Made by a program: the position numbers and the translations under genes | The notes under the pieces: generated by a model | Told to the model about the DNA's origin: nothing | Seen by the model: the letters and a program-made list of their open reading frames with translations, nothing else | The model's database searches: none | Part shown: piece after piece, positions 8,699-17,673 of the stretch | Layout: each line of letters opens with the position of its first letter | Numbering within the stretch: the stretch's first letter is position 1 | Assembly: GCA_963756515.1 (NCBI GenBank) | Contig: CAVWNV010000002.1 | Span: forward strand, 434,001-498,000 | DNA: 64,000 nucleotides | Source of the DNA: Bog-756 sp963756515 | Lineage (GTDB): Bacteria; Actinomycetota; Acidimicrobiia; Acidimicrobiales; RAAP-2 | Direction of reading: 5' to 3'

Positions 8699-9928
8699 TC
8701 AGCGAAAGTCGAACGCCACCTTGATGGCGTTCGACCGGTCCTGCGTGGCCAGGGCCACGAAGGCGTCCCGCCACTCGGCCAGGCGGAAGGTGTGCGTCAG
8801 CATCCCGGACAGGTCGACCCGTCCGGAACCCACCAGCTCGAGGAAGTGGAGCATGGCGTGCTGGCGGACGCCTTCCACCTCCTCGGTTCCGAAGGCGTTC
8901 GAACCCACCCACGTGAGCTCCTTGAAGTAGAGCGGTGACCACTCCCAACGGTCGGGCGGGTTCACCCCGCTCTTGACCAGCGTGCCGCGCGTCCGCAGGA
9001 CCCGGACCGCCACCTCCGACGTCTCGGTGGTGCCCACCGTGTCGTAGACCACGTCGACGCCGCCCGGGTGGGCCATGGGCAGGCCGAGCGGAGTGGGTTG
9101 GAGCACGCCTCCCGACCAGGCCACCACCTCCTCGATGACGTGAGCGGCCGGTTCGGACCGCACCACCTCGGCGCCGAGGGAGCGGGCCAGCGCCGCCTGG
9201 GCCGGATGCCCGGCCACCACCATCACCTCGACGTCGGGGTACAGGGACCGGAGGATCGCCGTGGCCGTGGTGCCCAGGGCACCGGCCCCGTAGACGAGGG
9301 CGCGACCGCCCGGAGGCGGGGGGTTGCGGGTGACCGAATGGAGGGACACCGAGAAGGGATCGGCCAGGACGGCGGTCTCGTCGTCGATCGAGTCCGGGAC
9401 CGGAAACAGCATCGAGTCGTGGGCCGGAAAGTAGTCGGCGAAGCCGCCCGGGGCGTCCCGGCAGGTCCCGGTGTGGATCCCCGCGGCCAGCGGGCCCTCG
9501 GTGAAGTGCCAGCAGATGCTGAGATCACCGGCCTGGCACGAGGGGCACGGCGGGTCGATCCCTCTCGGCAGGCACGACAGCCAGGGGTTGAGGAGGACGC
9601 GCTGCCCGATCTCCAGCCCCTCGGCGTCGGGGCCCAATCGGCTGACCTCGGCCACCACCTCGTGCCCCATGACCACGGGAAAGGAGAAGTACGCCGACAG
9701 GGCGCTGTCGGCGTAGGTGTCGTTGAACTCCCCGAAGACCTGCTTGGCCTCCGACCCGCAGATGCCGGCCAGGTGGGTCTTGGACACCACCCAGTCGGGG
9801 TGGGGGGGCTCGGGGTCGTCTTGTTCGACCAGACGCATCGGTACCTTGGCCAACCCTTCCAACAGCGGGTTGGAGGGGTCGGGCGACTCCCAGCGGTCTG
9901 ACGGCACCCCCCACAGCAACGCTTGCAT
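8699..9928 (-). CDS. zinc-binding alcohol dehydrogenase (MDR family, long form)
   Basis: At 409 residues this is longer than the 350 typical of the family. It begins MQALLWGVPSDRWE. Zinc-binding regions are HLAGICGSE (about 52-60), MGHEVVAEVSR, and the cysteine cluster CPSCQAGDLSIC, which is preceded by a Cys/Pro-rich insert (NPWLSCLPRGIDPPC). The cofactor fold is VYGAGALGTTATAILRS. Substrate not predictable. The insert explains the extra length. It is convergent with the VOC gene, and on the opposite strand from the other zinc dehydrogenase at 7172. The two are not close copies. Confidence 0.85.
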   Translation of the reverse strand: MQALLWGVPSDRWESPDPSNPLLEGLAKVPMRLVEQDDPEPPHPDWVVSKTHLAGICGSEAKQVFGEFNDTYADSALSAYFSFPVVMGHEVVAEVSRLGPDAEGLEIGQRVLLNPWLSCLPRGIDPPCPSCQAGDLSICWHFTEGPLAAGIHTGTCRDAPGGFADYFPAHDSMLFPVPDSIDDETAVLADPFSVSLHSVTRNPPPPGGRALVYGAGALGTTATAILRSLYPDVEVMVVAGHPAQAALARSLGAEVVRSEPAAHVIEEVVAWSGGVLQPTPLGLPMAHPGGVDVVYDTVGTTETSEVAVRVLRTRGTLVKSGVNPPDRWEWSPLYFKELTWVGSNAFGTEEVEGVRQHAMLHFLELVGSGRVDLSGMLTHTFRLAEWRDAFVALATQDRSNAIKVAFDFR

Positions 9929-10024
9929 CGTGTCCCCTGGTTCGAAGGTCGGCTGTCACGGTAGCGCGCCGGCGTTCCCGGGTGCGGCCCGAACCCGTTC
10001 GACCCGACTCGGCCCGACTCCCGC

Positions 10025-10906
10025 TCAGCGCACGAGCCACGCCATGACGAGGCCGAGGGGCAGGAACAACCACCCCCACCGTGCCGCCACCATCACCACG
10101 CCGGAGCGGTAGCCGTAGAGCACGGCCTGCTGAGGCGGGTTGAACGCCGGGGGCCCGAACGCCGAGAGGACGGCGATGACGGCCACGGCGGTGGACCCGG
10201 TGATGATGGCCAGTGCGCCCAGGTACGCGACCCGGATGCCGGTGAGCACCAGCCAGCGCCAGCCGTCCGCCGCCGTCGTGGTGACCGAGGCGTTGTGGGG
10301 ATGGAACACCGAGCCCGTGTACAACGCCGCGCCCACGAAGGCCAGCAGGGGCCCGGCCACCACCAGCACCCAGTGGGATGCGGCCGGAGCCGGCCCGGCC
10401 AGGTGCAGGGCCAGGCCGAGGCCCACGGCCACCAGCATGGACTGATCGAGCCAACTGGTCGAGTGGCGCTGGCGGATCGGCGCATCCCGCCGCATCAGGT
10501 GGACGCATACGGCGTTGGGGGCGGCGTAGACCGCGTTGGTCAGGGCGGTGATGGCGCTGGCGGTCGGTCCGATCAGGGCCCCGGCGATCGGCAGCACCCA
10601 GAAGGTGGAGTTCGGGAAGGCGGCCCACCCCTCGAGCTCGGCCAGACCGGTGCTACGCGGCCCCCGGATCAGTTGGGAAGCCACCAATAGCACGCCGCCC
10701 ACGGCGGCCAGGACGATGGGGGCCACGATCTGGTGGGGTGCGGTGAGGCGCCACGCCGAGAACAGCCCGAGCAGCGCCGCCGTGGCCACCAGTTGCGCCC
10801 GCAGGTAGACCGGCCAGCCCTTTCGGAGCCTGGGCCCGCCCCGGTGGACGGCCAGGCCGGTCAGCGCGCCGGTGGCGTAGGCGCCGAAGGTGATGGCCAG
10901 GCTCAA
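10025..10906 (-). CDS. AEC-like (auxin efflux carrier family) membrane permease
   Basis: The 293-residue protein is almost entirely hydrophobic, with about eight to ten predicted membrane spans. WAAFPNSTFWVLPIAGALIG near residue 92 resembles the N-terminal repeat signature of AEC transporters (an FxNxxxxxLP pattern), with ALTNAVYAAPNAV following. AEC proteins export or exchange organic acids, amino acids or auxin-like compounds. A weaker match to other small permeases is possible. It lies 96 bases after the start of the zinc dehydrogenase gene on the same strand, and is divergent from the hydrolase at 11007. Confidence 0.6.
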   Translation of the reverse strand: MSLAITFGAYATGALTGLAVHRGGPRLRKGWPVYLRAQLVATAALLGLFSAWRLTAPHQIVAPIVLAAVGGVLLVASQLIRGPRSTGLAELEGWAAFPNSTFWVLPIAGALIGPTASAITALTNAVYAAPNAVCVHLMRRDAPIRQRHSTSWLDQSMLVAVGLGLALHLAGPAPAASHWVLVVAGPLLAFVGAALYTGSVFHPHNASVTTTAADGWRWLVLTGIRVAYLGALAIITGSTAVAVIAVLSAFGPPAFNPPQQAVLYGYRSGVVMVAARWGWLFLPLGLVMAWLVR

Positions 10907-11006
10907 GCGACGACAGTAACCGATGCCTGTCGGCCACGGCGCGCCCGGGCCGGGGTGGAAGGGTCGACGGGGCCGGTCTGTACCCCGGCGGCCCGGCTAT
11001 GTGACC

Positions 11007-11876
11007 ATGGCAGCCATGGATCCCGAACGGGTGGTGTTCGACGGCTTCGAGGGCGTGCGGCTGGTGGCCGATGTCCGGGGTGAGCCGGACGCATGGCCCG
11101 TGCTCTTCCTCCACGGCGGCGGTCAGACCCGGCACGCCTGGGGCAGGACGGCCGAGACCGTGGCCGCCGGCGGGTGGCGGACCGTCGCCCTCGATCTGCG
11201 GGGTCACGGCGAGAGCGACTGGGCACCCAACGGTGACTACTCGTTCACCGCCTTCTGCGCCGACTGCGTAGCGGTGGCGGACGCCCTGGGCCGACCGCCG
11301 GTGCTGGTCGGCGCGTCCCTGGGCGGCATGTCGGCCATGCTGGCCGAGGGGACGAGCGACCGGGTGGTGTCCTGTGGGCTGGTCCTGGTGGACATCACCC
11401 CGAAGACCAACGACGAGGGCATCCAGCGCATCGCCACCTTCATGCAGTCGGGAGTCGACGGCTTCGACACCCTGGAGGACGCCGCCGCCGCCATCGCCGC
11501 CTACACACCCAACCGGACCCGGGCCTTCAATCCGGCCGGCTTGCGGAAGGTGCTGCGCCAGCGGGACGGCCGGTGGTACTGGCACTGGGACCCGAAGGTC
11601 ATCTTCCAGGACCGTACCGAAGTGGTACCGGACCGACTCGTCGGCCTGCTCGACGTGGCCATCAGCAATATCCACGTGCCCACCATGCTCGTCCACGGGC
11701 TCCTCAGCGACGTGGTCACCCAAGAGGGTGTCGACGACCTGTTGGCCCGGATACCCGGGGTCACCGTGGTGGCCGTGGACGGGGCCGCCCACATGATCGC
11801 CGGGGACAAGAACGACGTCTTCTCCGACGCCGTGGTCACCTTCCTCGAGGATCGCATCCGGCCCACCCTGCCCTGA
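11007..11876 (+). CDS. alpha/beta-hydrolase
   Basis: A 289-residue alpha/beta-hydrolase. The oxyanion motif is FLHGGGQTRHAW (about 34-45), the nucleophile elbow is VGASLGGMSAM (Ser, about 101-111) and the catalytic His is in GAAHMIAGDKNDVF near the C-terminus. An Asp is supplied around VHGLLSDVV. It resembles esterases and non-heme haloperoxidase-type hydrolases. Start choice is between ATG 11007, ATG 11016 and GTG 11001; none has a strong ribosome binding site. It stands between divergent and convergent neighbours, so it is probably monocistronic. Confidence 0.88.
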   Translation: MAAMDPERVVFDGFEGVRLVADVRGEPDAWPVLFLHGGGQTRHAWGRTAETVAAGGWRTVALDLRGHGESDWAPNGDYSFTAFCADCVAVADALGRPPVLVGASLGGMSAMLAEGTSDRVVSCGLVLVDITPKTNDEGIQRIATFMQSGVDGFDTLEDAAAAIAAYTPNRTRAFNPAGLRKVLRQRDGRWYWHWDPKVIFQDRTEVVPDRLVGLLDVAISNIHVPTMLVHGLLSDVVTQEGVDDLLARIPGVTVVAVDGAAHMIAGDKNDVFSDAVVTFLEDRIRPTLP

Positions 11877-11895
11877 TCGGACCCACCGGTCGGGG

Positions 11896-12951
11896 TCAGC
11901 GCAAGTGGGGGGCGGCCCGCCCGGAATACGGGGGCAGGTCGAGATAGCTCCGGATGCCGGGCTCGGCGGCGACGACGGCGGGAACCGCGCTCACGCAGTG
12001 GGTGGCCGTGGCCACGATGCCCGGATTGCGGGCCAGGCCGGCCTGGACGGAGGCCGGGTGCCACCCGTGGAACGTCACCAGGCTGGAGGGGTCTCCGGCC
12101 ACCTCCACCTCGAACCGCTCTCCCGCCGGTCCGAAGGTCCAGGCCGGGTCGAGGTGCTCCTGGCCCATGAACCAGTTGGTCCGCACCGTGATCACCGGTC
12201 GGCCCCGCACGGTGGCCTCCCAGCAGAACTTCTGGGCCGCGATGCGTCCCGCCGCGATCGGACCGATCGGTGACCCGATGGGAGCGGTGGCCACGGCCAC
12301 CTCGTGGGTCACGGTCAGGCCCTCGTCGAGGGCGAAGCCGAGGGCGTGCCCCACCATGGCCACCGACTGGCCGAACCCGTCACCGAGGATGGCCGGCATG
12401 ACGCTCGAGGCCGCCTCCTCGGGGGTCTTCCCGAACAGCATGATGGCACCCACCACCGCCGGGGCCCCGTAGCTGCGGATGTCGGAGAACTCCTCGGCCC
12501 GGACATGGGTGACGGACTGGGACAGAGCCGAGACCATCAGCGGGAACCGCTCGGTGATGCCACCGGGGTGGATACCGGTGCCGTGGACGGTGGAGCTCCC
12601 CTGTCGGCACGCCTCCTCGATGAGGGACTCGTGGCGGCCGCCGGCGAAGAACCAGTTGAGCGGGGTGACGACATTCTTGCCCGACGCCAACAGCCGGGCG
12701 ACGACGGCCGGGTCGGCCATGAACGGGGCGTAGATCACGCACTCGGCGTCCAGGGCCACCAGCGCTTCGACGTCGTCGGTGGCCAGCACGCCCAGTGGAC
12801 CCGTGCCGCACAGTTCGCCCACGTCCACGCCGGTCTTGTCGGCACTATGGACCCAGCAGCCCACCAGCTCCAACTCGGGGTGGGCGACCACGCCGGCCAC
12901 GGCGGCACGCCCGACACCCCCGGTGGCCCACTGGATGACCCGGATCGGCAT
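11896..12951 (-). CDS. dihydrodipicolinate-reductase-like NAD(P)H-dependent oxidoreductase
   Basis: The 351-residue protein begins MPIRVIQWATGGVGRAAVAG, a Rossmann dinucleotide motif of the DapB N-terminal type. It continues with VVAHPELELVGCWV and VIYAPFMADPAVVARLLASGKNVVTP. The length and the GTGIHPGGITERFPLM segment match the family of DapB-like amine/2,4-diaminopentanoate dehydrogenases common in actinobacteria and used in catabolism, not DapB itself (about 250 residues). The substrate is unknown. It is convergent with the hydrolase at 11007 and divergent from the regulator at 13133. Confidence 0.8.
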   Translation of the reverse strand: MPIRVIQWATGGVGRAAVAGVVAHPELELVGCWVHSADKTGVDVGELCGTGPLGVLATDDVEALVALDAECVIYAPFMADPAVVARLLASGKNVVTPLNWFFAGGRHESLIEEACRQGSSTVHGTGIHPGGITERFPLMVSALSQSVTHVRAEEFSDIRSYGAPAVVGAIMLFGKTPEEAASSVMPAILGDGFGQSVAMVGHALGFALDEGLTVTHEVAVATAPIGSPIGPIAAGRIAAQKFCWEATVRGRPVITVRTNWFMGQEHLDPAWTFGPAGERFEVEVAGDPSSLVTFHGWHPASVQAGLARNPGIVATATHCVSAVPAVVAAEPGIRSYLDLPPYSGRAAPHLR

Positions 12952-13132
12952 CGATCTCCCCCTTGTCCGTCATGCTCCTGGCGACCCGATCGGAACCCGG
13001 CCGCATCGGCCACCGGCCCTCAGGATACGAGGCTCCGCCCGGCCCTACGGGCCCGGACCGGGACGGCCCCGTGGCCTAAATCGTTGGATATGTGTCATTG
13101 ACGCCATCGGGGGAGGGGATCAGTGTGGAGAA

Positions 13133-14122
13133 ATGAGCGAGCGCACCGTGGTCATCCTGGCCTACCCGGGGATGCAGTCCCTCGATGCCGTGGGGCCGTT
13201 CGAGGTGTTCGCCGGCGCCACCCGGGCCGCGGCGGCCACCTCCGCTGACGGGTACGCCGTGCAACTGGTCTCGGTCGACGGTGGCGCGGTGGCGTGCGGC
13301 AGCGGGGTGGTCCTCCAATCCGACCGGTTGCCACCGGAGGACGCCAGCATCGACACCCTGGTGCTGCCAGGGGGGGACCAGGCCCGTGCCGCCCGGGCCG
13401 ACCCCGTCCTGGTGCCGTGGATCACCGCGGTCGCACCCCGGTGCCGCCGGGTGGCCACTGTGTGCACCGGGGCCTTTCTGGCCGCCGAGGCCGGTCTCCT
13501 CGAGGGCCGACACGTCACCACCCACTGGGCGTCGGCCCGCCAGTTGGCCATCGAGTACCCGGGCCTCGAGGTGGATGCCGACCCCATCTACCTGCGGGAC
13601 GGGAAGTACTGGACCAGCGCCGGGGTCACAGCCGGCATCGACCTGGCCCTGGCCCTGGTGGAGGAGGACCTGGGCGGCGAGGTGGCCCAGACGGTGGCCC
13701 GGTGGCTGGTGATGTTCCTGCACCGGCCGGGGGGCCAGACCCAGTTCTCGTCGCCGGTGTGGGTCCCCCGGGCCGACCGGTCGGCGGTGCGGGCGGTACA
13801 GGTGCTGGTGGAGTCGGCCCCGGCCGGGGATCATCGGCTGCCGGCCCTGGCCGCCGCCGCGGCCATGAGCGTGCGCCACTTCACCCGGGTGTTCACCGAG
13901 GAGGTGGGGGAGACCCCGGGCCGGTTCGTGGAGCGGGTCCGCCTCGAGTCGGCCCGGGTGGCGTTGGAGACCACGCCGGACACCCTGGACGTCGTCGCCA
14001 CCCGGTGCGGCTTCGGTACGGCCGAGACCCTGCGCCGTACCTTCCAACGCCGACTCAACGTCACCCCCGACAGCTACCGGCGCCGGTTCCGGACCGGTAC
14101 CACCGATAGGAGATCGGCATGA
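13133..14122 (+). CDS. GlxA-type AraC-family transcriptional regulator (DJ-1 domain plus HTH)
   Basis: The 329-residue protein starts at ATG 13133, downstream of GGGAGGGG. Residues about 1-200 form a DJ-1/PfpI domain (VILAYPGMQSLDAVGPFEVF; nucleophile-elbow Cys in VATVCTGAFLAAEAGLL). The C-terminal AraC helix-turn-helix covers about residues 225-320 (AAAAMSVRHFTRVFTEEVGE; DVVATRCGFGTAETLRRTFQ). GlxA-type regulators sense small metabolites and usually control adjacent genes. Its stop overlaps the start of the DJ-1 gene at 14119 by 4 bases, so the two are coupled. The spacer of about 180 bases to the divergent DapB-like gene could hold its operator. Confidence 0.92.
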   Translation: MSERTVVILAYPGMQSLDAVGPFEVFAGATRAAAATSADGYAVQLVSVDGGAVACGSGVVLQSDRLPPEDASIDTLVLPGGDQARAARADPVLVPWITAVAPRCRRVATVCTGAFLAAEAGLLEGRHVTTHWASARQLAIEYPGLEVDADPIYLRDGKYWTSAGVTAGIDLALALVEEDLGGEVAQTVARWLVMFLHRPGGQTQFSSPVWVPRADRSAVRAVQVLVESAPAGDHRLPALAAAAAMSVRHFTRVFTEEVGETPGRFVERVRLESARVALETTPDTLDVVATRCGFGTAETLRRTFQRRLNVTPDSYRRRFRTGTTDRRSA

Positions 14123-14769
14123 ACGACAACGTGCAGGTGGTCATTCCACTCTTCCCCGCGGTGACCGCGCTGGACGGCGTCGGACCCTACGAGGTGCTCC
14201 AGCGTGTGCCCAGCATCGACGTCACCTTCATCGGACACCGGCGGGGTGAGGTCCGGACCGAGAACAGGCTCCTCGGCCTCACCGTCGACGCCACCTTCGA
14301 GGAGTTCCCCGAGCCGGACGTCGTGGTGTTCCCGGGCGGTGCCGGGTCCCGGCGGCTCCTCGACGACCAGCGGGTACTGGCGTGGGTGCGCCATGCCCAC
14401 CTGGGCACACTCCTGACCACCTCGGTCTGCACCGGCTCGCTGGTGCTCGGCGCAGCCGGACTTCTCGACGGGCTGACCGCCACCACCCACTGGTCCTGCT
14501 CTAGCGAACTGGCCGCCACCGGTGCCACGCCGGTGCCGCAACGGGTGGTGGAGCACCTCGACCGCCGGATCATCACCGCAGCAGGGGTCTCCAGTGGGAT
14601 CGACATGGCCCTGCGTGTGGTGGAGCTGCTGGTCGACGACACGGCGGCCCGTGCCTCCCAGCTGATGATCGAGTACGACCCCCAGCCCCCCTACGACGCC
14701 GGCGCCCTGGACAAGGTGGACGGGGTCGTCGTCGACCGCGTCATCGAGTACGCCCGTCACCGTCAGTAG
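14119..14769 (+). CDS. DJ-1/PfpI family protein
   Basis: The 216-residue single-domain protein (QVVIPLFPAVTALDGVGPYEVL) has the family's elbow Cys in TSVCTGSLVLGAAGLL (about 97-112) and an upstream Glu in YEVL. DJ-1/PfpI proteins include isonitrile hydratases, glyoxalase III, deglycases and amidotransferase-like enzymes. The TTHWSCSSELAATG region resembles isonitrile-hydratase-type members. It overlaps the GlxA-type regulator by ATGA, so the enzyme and its probable regulator are made together. A preceding AGGAGA site lies inside the regulator gene. Confidence 0.88.
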   Translation: MNDNVQVVIPLFPAVTALDGVGPYEVLQRVPSIDVTFIGHRRGEVRTENRLLGLTVDATFEEFPEPDVVVFPGGAGSRRLLDDQRVLAWVRHAHLGTLLTTSVCTGSLVLGAAGLLDGLTATTHWSCSSELAATGATPVPQRVVEHLDRRIITAAGVSSGIDMALRVVELLVDDTAARASQLMIEYDPQPPYDAGALDKVDGVVVDRVIEYARHRQ

Positions 14770-14941
14770 AGCGTTCCGTCCGGGCGGTGCGCCTGTGCCG
14801 GGCCGGTGGGGACGGAGGGTCGGGCCCAGGGGCGCGGTCCCCGTTGATCGGTCTCACCGTCGGCCCCCTCGATTACAATGGTCGAGGACGTCGTCGGCGC
14901 CGAACCACACACCACCGAGGCCGGAGAGGAGGGGTGAGCCC

Positions 14942-15292
14942 ATGCGTCGAAGAATGATGAACGGGAAGATCCACCGGGCGCGTGTCACCGATGCCGATCT
15001 GAACTACGTGGGATCCATCTCCATCGACCCCATCCTGATGAAGGCCGCCGACATCGTCCCCAACGAGCAGGTGGCGGTGTACAACCTGATGAACGGGTCC
15101 CGGCTCGAGACATACGCCATCGAGGGGAACGACGGGCAGATCTGTCTCAACGGGGCCGCGGCGCGCCTGGCCCAGGTGGGCGACCTGGTCATCATCGTGA
15201 CCTACGTCGATGTCGAGGACGCCGACATCGACCGCCACCGGTCCTCGGTCGTCGTGGTGGACGAGGACAACCGCCCGATCGAACCGGCCTGA
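14942..15292 (+). CDS. panD: aspartate 1-decarboxylase (pyruvoyl enzyme)
   Basis: The 116-residue proenzyme makes beta-alanine from L-aspartate for pantothenate and CoA. It starts at an ATG with GAGAGGAGGGG upstream. MRRRMMNGKIHRARVTDADL aligns directly with known PanD N-termini. The self-cleavage site that forms the pyruvoyl group is Gly24-Ser25 (YVGSI), the same position as in E. coli. Tyr and Asn near NGSRLETYAIEG, the NGAAARLAQVGD segment and the IIVTYVD strand are all family-typical. A TACAAT hexamer at 14874-14879 could be its -10 element. No panB or panC is adjacent. Beta-alanine breakdown genes follow a few kb later. Confidence 0.95.
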   Translation: MRRRMMNGKIHRARVTDADLNYVGSISIDPILMKAADIVPNEQVAVYNLMNGSRLETYAIEGNDGQICLNGAAARLAQVGDLVIIVTYVDVEDADIDRHRSSVVVVDEDNRPIEPA

Positions 15293-15416
15293 GCGGCCCC
15301 CTTCTCCGCACCGCCGTCTGACCGCGCTTCGCCCGCCGTCCCCCTCCCCCGGTCAGGAATCTGACCTTCGGTCCCGACGATGAGCGTCCGGTACGCTCGG
15401 CCGCGGTGACCCCAGC

Positions 15417-16268
15417 ATGACCGAGCATCACGAGGTGCCGAGCATCCGCTTCCAGGGTGACAGCCCCGGGGACGGCCGGTTCCCGATCCAGTCGGCCGAG
15501 CAGCGGCTGCTCGAGATGATCCGGGACTTCGACGATCCCCGTCAGGAGTGGCGACGCCTCTTCGGCGAGTTGTTCGGGACATTCCTGCTGGTCCTGGTGG
15601 CGGCCGGCGGTGGGATGATGAACGTGGCCTTCCCCGGCAGCGTCGGCCGCGCCGCCGCCGCGGTGGCCACGGGCCTGATGCTGATGGCCGTCATCCTGTT
15701 CATGGGCAAGGTGTCCGGGGCCCACCTGAACCCGGCCGCCACCGTCGGCTTCGCTCTGCGCGGTGACTTCCGGTGGCGTCGGGTTCCCGGCTATCTGATC
15801 GTGCAGCTGAGTGGGGCCGTACTGGCGGCGTGGTTCCTCCAGGCCGTGCTGGATGTCTCGGCCCGCTACGGATCGACCTACCCGGCCCGGACCACCTCGT
15901 CACTGAACGCCTTCCTGTTGGAAACGGTGCTGACCATGGGGCTGGTCAGTGTGATCTTGGGCACGGCGTCGGGAGCCCAGCAGGTGGGGCTGTTCGGTGC
16001 GCTCGGCGTGGGTGGTTATGTGGCTCTGGCCGGACTGTGGGCCGGCCCCCTCTCGGGCGCCTCGATGAACCCGGCCCGGACCTTCGGCCCCGACATGGTG
16101 GCCGCCGACTTCGCCCACCTGTGGGTGTACCTGGCCGGGCCGCTGGCCGGGGCGGTCCTGGCCGTGGGCATCGCCTGGATGCTCCGCGGGCCGGGCGGGG
16201 GACGGACAGGCTCGTTGACCGCCCAGGGGACCCTCCACACCGAGATCCTCCGTCCCGATAAGGAGTGA
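15417..16268 (+). CDS. MIP/aquaporin family channel
   Basis: The 283-residue protein has six membrane spans and the two NPA half-helices of the aquaporin/glycerol-facilitator family: NPA at about 105-107 (SGAHLNPAATVGF) and at 218-220 (GASMNPARTFGP). The charged 50-residue cytoplasmic N-terminus is longer than usual. The ARTFGP end after the second NPA fits a water-type aquaporin better than GlpF, whose loop carries a distinctive Asp. Substrate specificity cannot be read reliably. It ends 2 bases before the end of the convergent oxidase gene. Confidence 0.9.
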   Translation: MTEHHEVPSIRFQGDSPGDGRFPIQSAEQRLLEMIRDFDDPRQEWRRLFGELFGTFLLVLVAAGGGMMNVAFPGSVGRAAAAVATGLMLMAVILFMGKVSGAHLNPAATVGFALRGDFRWRRVPGYLIVQLSGAVLAAWFLQAVLDVSARYGSTYPARTTSSLNAFLLETVLTMGLVSVILGTASGAQQVGLFGALGVGGYVALAGLWAGPLSGASMNPARTFGPDMVAADFAHLWVYLAGPLAGAVLAVGIAWMLRGPGGGRTGSLTAQGTLHTEILRPDKE

Positions 16269-16269
16269 A

Positions 16270-17673
16270 TCATCCTCCCACCACCCGGGCCAGGGCCCGG
16301 GAGTGCCAGGTGGACCGGCCCGAACGCTGCTCGGCCCGGTCCGCGCTCTCGGCCAACCGCAGCCCGGCGTTGATGCCGAGGTAGCGGAGAGGCTCGGGCT
16401 CCCACCGCCTGGACCGGTGCCCCACCCAGGGCAGCGCCGTCAGCCCCGAGTCCCGCTCGAGGATGAGGTCACAGAGGGTGCGGCCGGCCAGGTTGGCGGT
16501 CGACACCCCGTCCCCGACGTAGCCGCCGGCCCAGGCCAGACCGGTGGCACGGTCGAGCCCGACCGAGGTGAACCAGTCGCGGGCAATCCCGAGCGGCCCA
16601 CCCCACCGGTGGGTGATCTCGACCCCGGCCAGGGCCGGGAACAGGTCGACCAACGTCCGGCGCAGGGCTTCGTGCACGCCGGCGTCACGGTCGTACTCCG
16701 GTCGGATGGCCGACCCGAAGTGGTAGGGAGCCCCCCGACCGCCGAAGGCCATCCGACCGTCGTCCGTGCGCTGACCGTAGATGACCAGGTGTCGGAAGTC
16801 GGCGAAGGTCTGCCGGTCGGCCAGTCCGGCTCCGGCCCAGAACTCATCGGAGAGCGGCTCGGTGGCGATCATCAGCGAGTACACCGGCACGATGGCGCGC
16901 TCCTGGCCCCGGAGGGTCCGGGTGTAGCCCTCGGTGGCACGGACGACGGTGGTGGCCCGCACCGTCCCGCCGGACGTCTCGACCGCGCCGGGCCGGATGG
17001 CTCGCGCCTCGGTGTTCTCGTGGATCACCACCCCCCGTCGTTCGACGGCCTCGGCCAGTCCCCGCACCAGGCGGCCCGGGTCGACGGCGGCGCAGTGCGG
17101 CGTGTAGGTCCCCCCGAGCACGCTGGTGGCCCGGGCCATGGAGGCGGCCTCGGCCGCGGACAGGAGTCGGAGGTCGACCGGCCCTACGCCGGCGGCCCGC
17201 GCCTGGGCCAGCTCGTGGTCCATGCGGTCGAGCTGGACGCCGGACCGGGCCAGGACGACCGTGCCACCCCGGGCGAATCCGCACTGGATGGCCTCGTCCT
17301 CGACCACCCGGCCCACCTCGGAGACGGCGTCGACCATGGCCCGGCGCATGGCTGCTCCCGAGCCGGGTCCGGCTGTCCGGTCCAGCCTGTCGCCGGACAC
17401 CGCGAACAGGGCCGAGCACCACCCACCGTTCCGACCCGAGGCCCCGAAGCCAACCACATCCCGCTCGATGACCACGATGCGGAGGCGGGGGTCGGCCTGG
17501 GCCAGGTAGAAGGCCGTCCACAGGCCGGTGAAGCCCCCGCCCACCACGGCCACGTCCACGTCGGTGTCGCCGGTGAGCGGGGCCCGGACGCCGACCGGGC
17601 CGGGCAGGCCGTCCCACCAGAGGGAGAGTCGTCGGTAACCCTCGCCCGGCGACGGGCTCAGAGCTGCTTCCAC
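16270..17673 (-). CDS. FAD-dependent amine/gamma-glutamylputrescine-type oxidoreductase (PuuB/DAO family)
   Basis: The 467-residue protein has an N-terminal FAD-binding Rossmann motif VAVVGGGFTGLWTAFYLA (about 42-59) and the family signature GFGASGRNGGWCSAL (about 76-90), typical of PuuB-like gamma-glutamylputrescine oxidases and related DAO-fold enzymes. The C-terminal THRWGGPLGIARDWFTSVG and WAGGYVGDGVSTANLAGRTL close the FAD site. These enzymes oxidise amines to aldehydes. Its start overlaps the aminotransferase gene by 16 bases, and that gene overlaps the Lrp regulator, so the three form one operon. Polyamine or omega-amine oxidation is inferred from this context. Confidence 0.85.
   Translation of the reverse strand: MEAALSPSPGEGYRRLSLWWDGLPGPVGVRAPLTGDTDVDVAVVGGGFTGLWTAFYLAQADPRLRIVVIERDVVGFGASGRNGGWCSALFAVSGDRLDRTAGPGSGAAMRRAMVDAVSEVGRVVEDEAIQCGFARGGTVVLARSGVQLDRMDHELAQARAAGVGPVDLRLLSAAEAASMARATSVLGGTYTPHCAAVDPGRLVRGLAEAVERRGVVIHENTEARAIRPGAVETSGGTVRATTVVRATEGYTRTLRGQERAIVPVYSLMIATEPLSDEFWAGAGLADRQTFADFRHLVIYGQRTDDGRMAFGGRGAPYHFGSAIRPEYDRDAGVHEALRRTLVDLFPALAGVEITHRWGGPLGIARDWFTSVGLDRATGLAWAGGYVGDGVSTANLAGRTLCDLILERDSGLTALPWVGHRSRRWEPEPLRYLGINAGLRLAESADRAEQRSGRSTWHSRALARVVGG

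Noticed and set aside
15417..16268. Glycerol facilitator GlpF partner of glycerol kinase
   Set aside because: The channel is 26 kb from glpK, and the residues after its second NPA fit an aquaporin better than GlpF.
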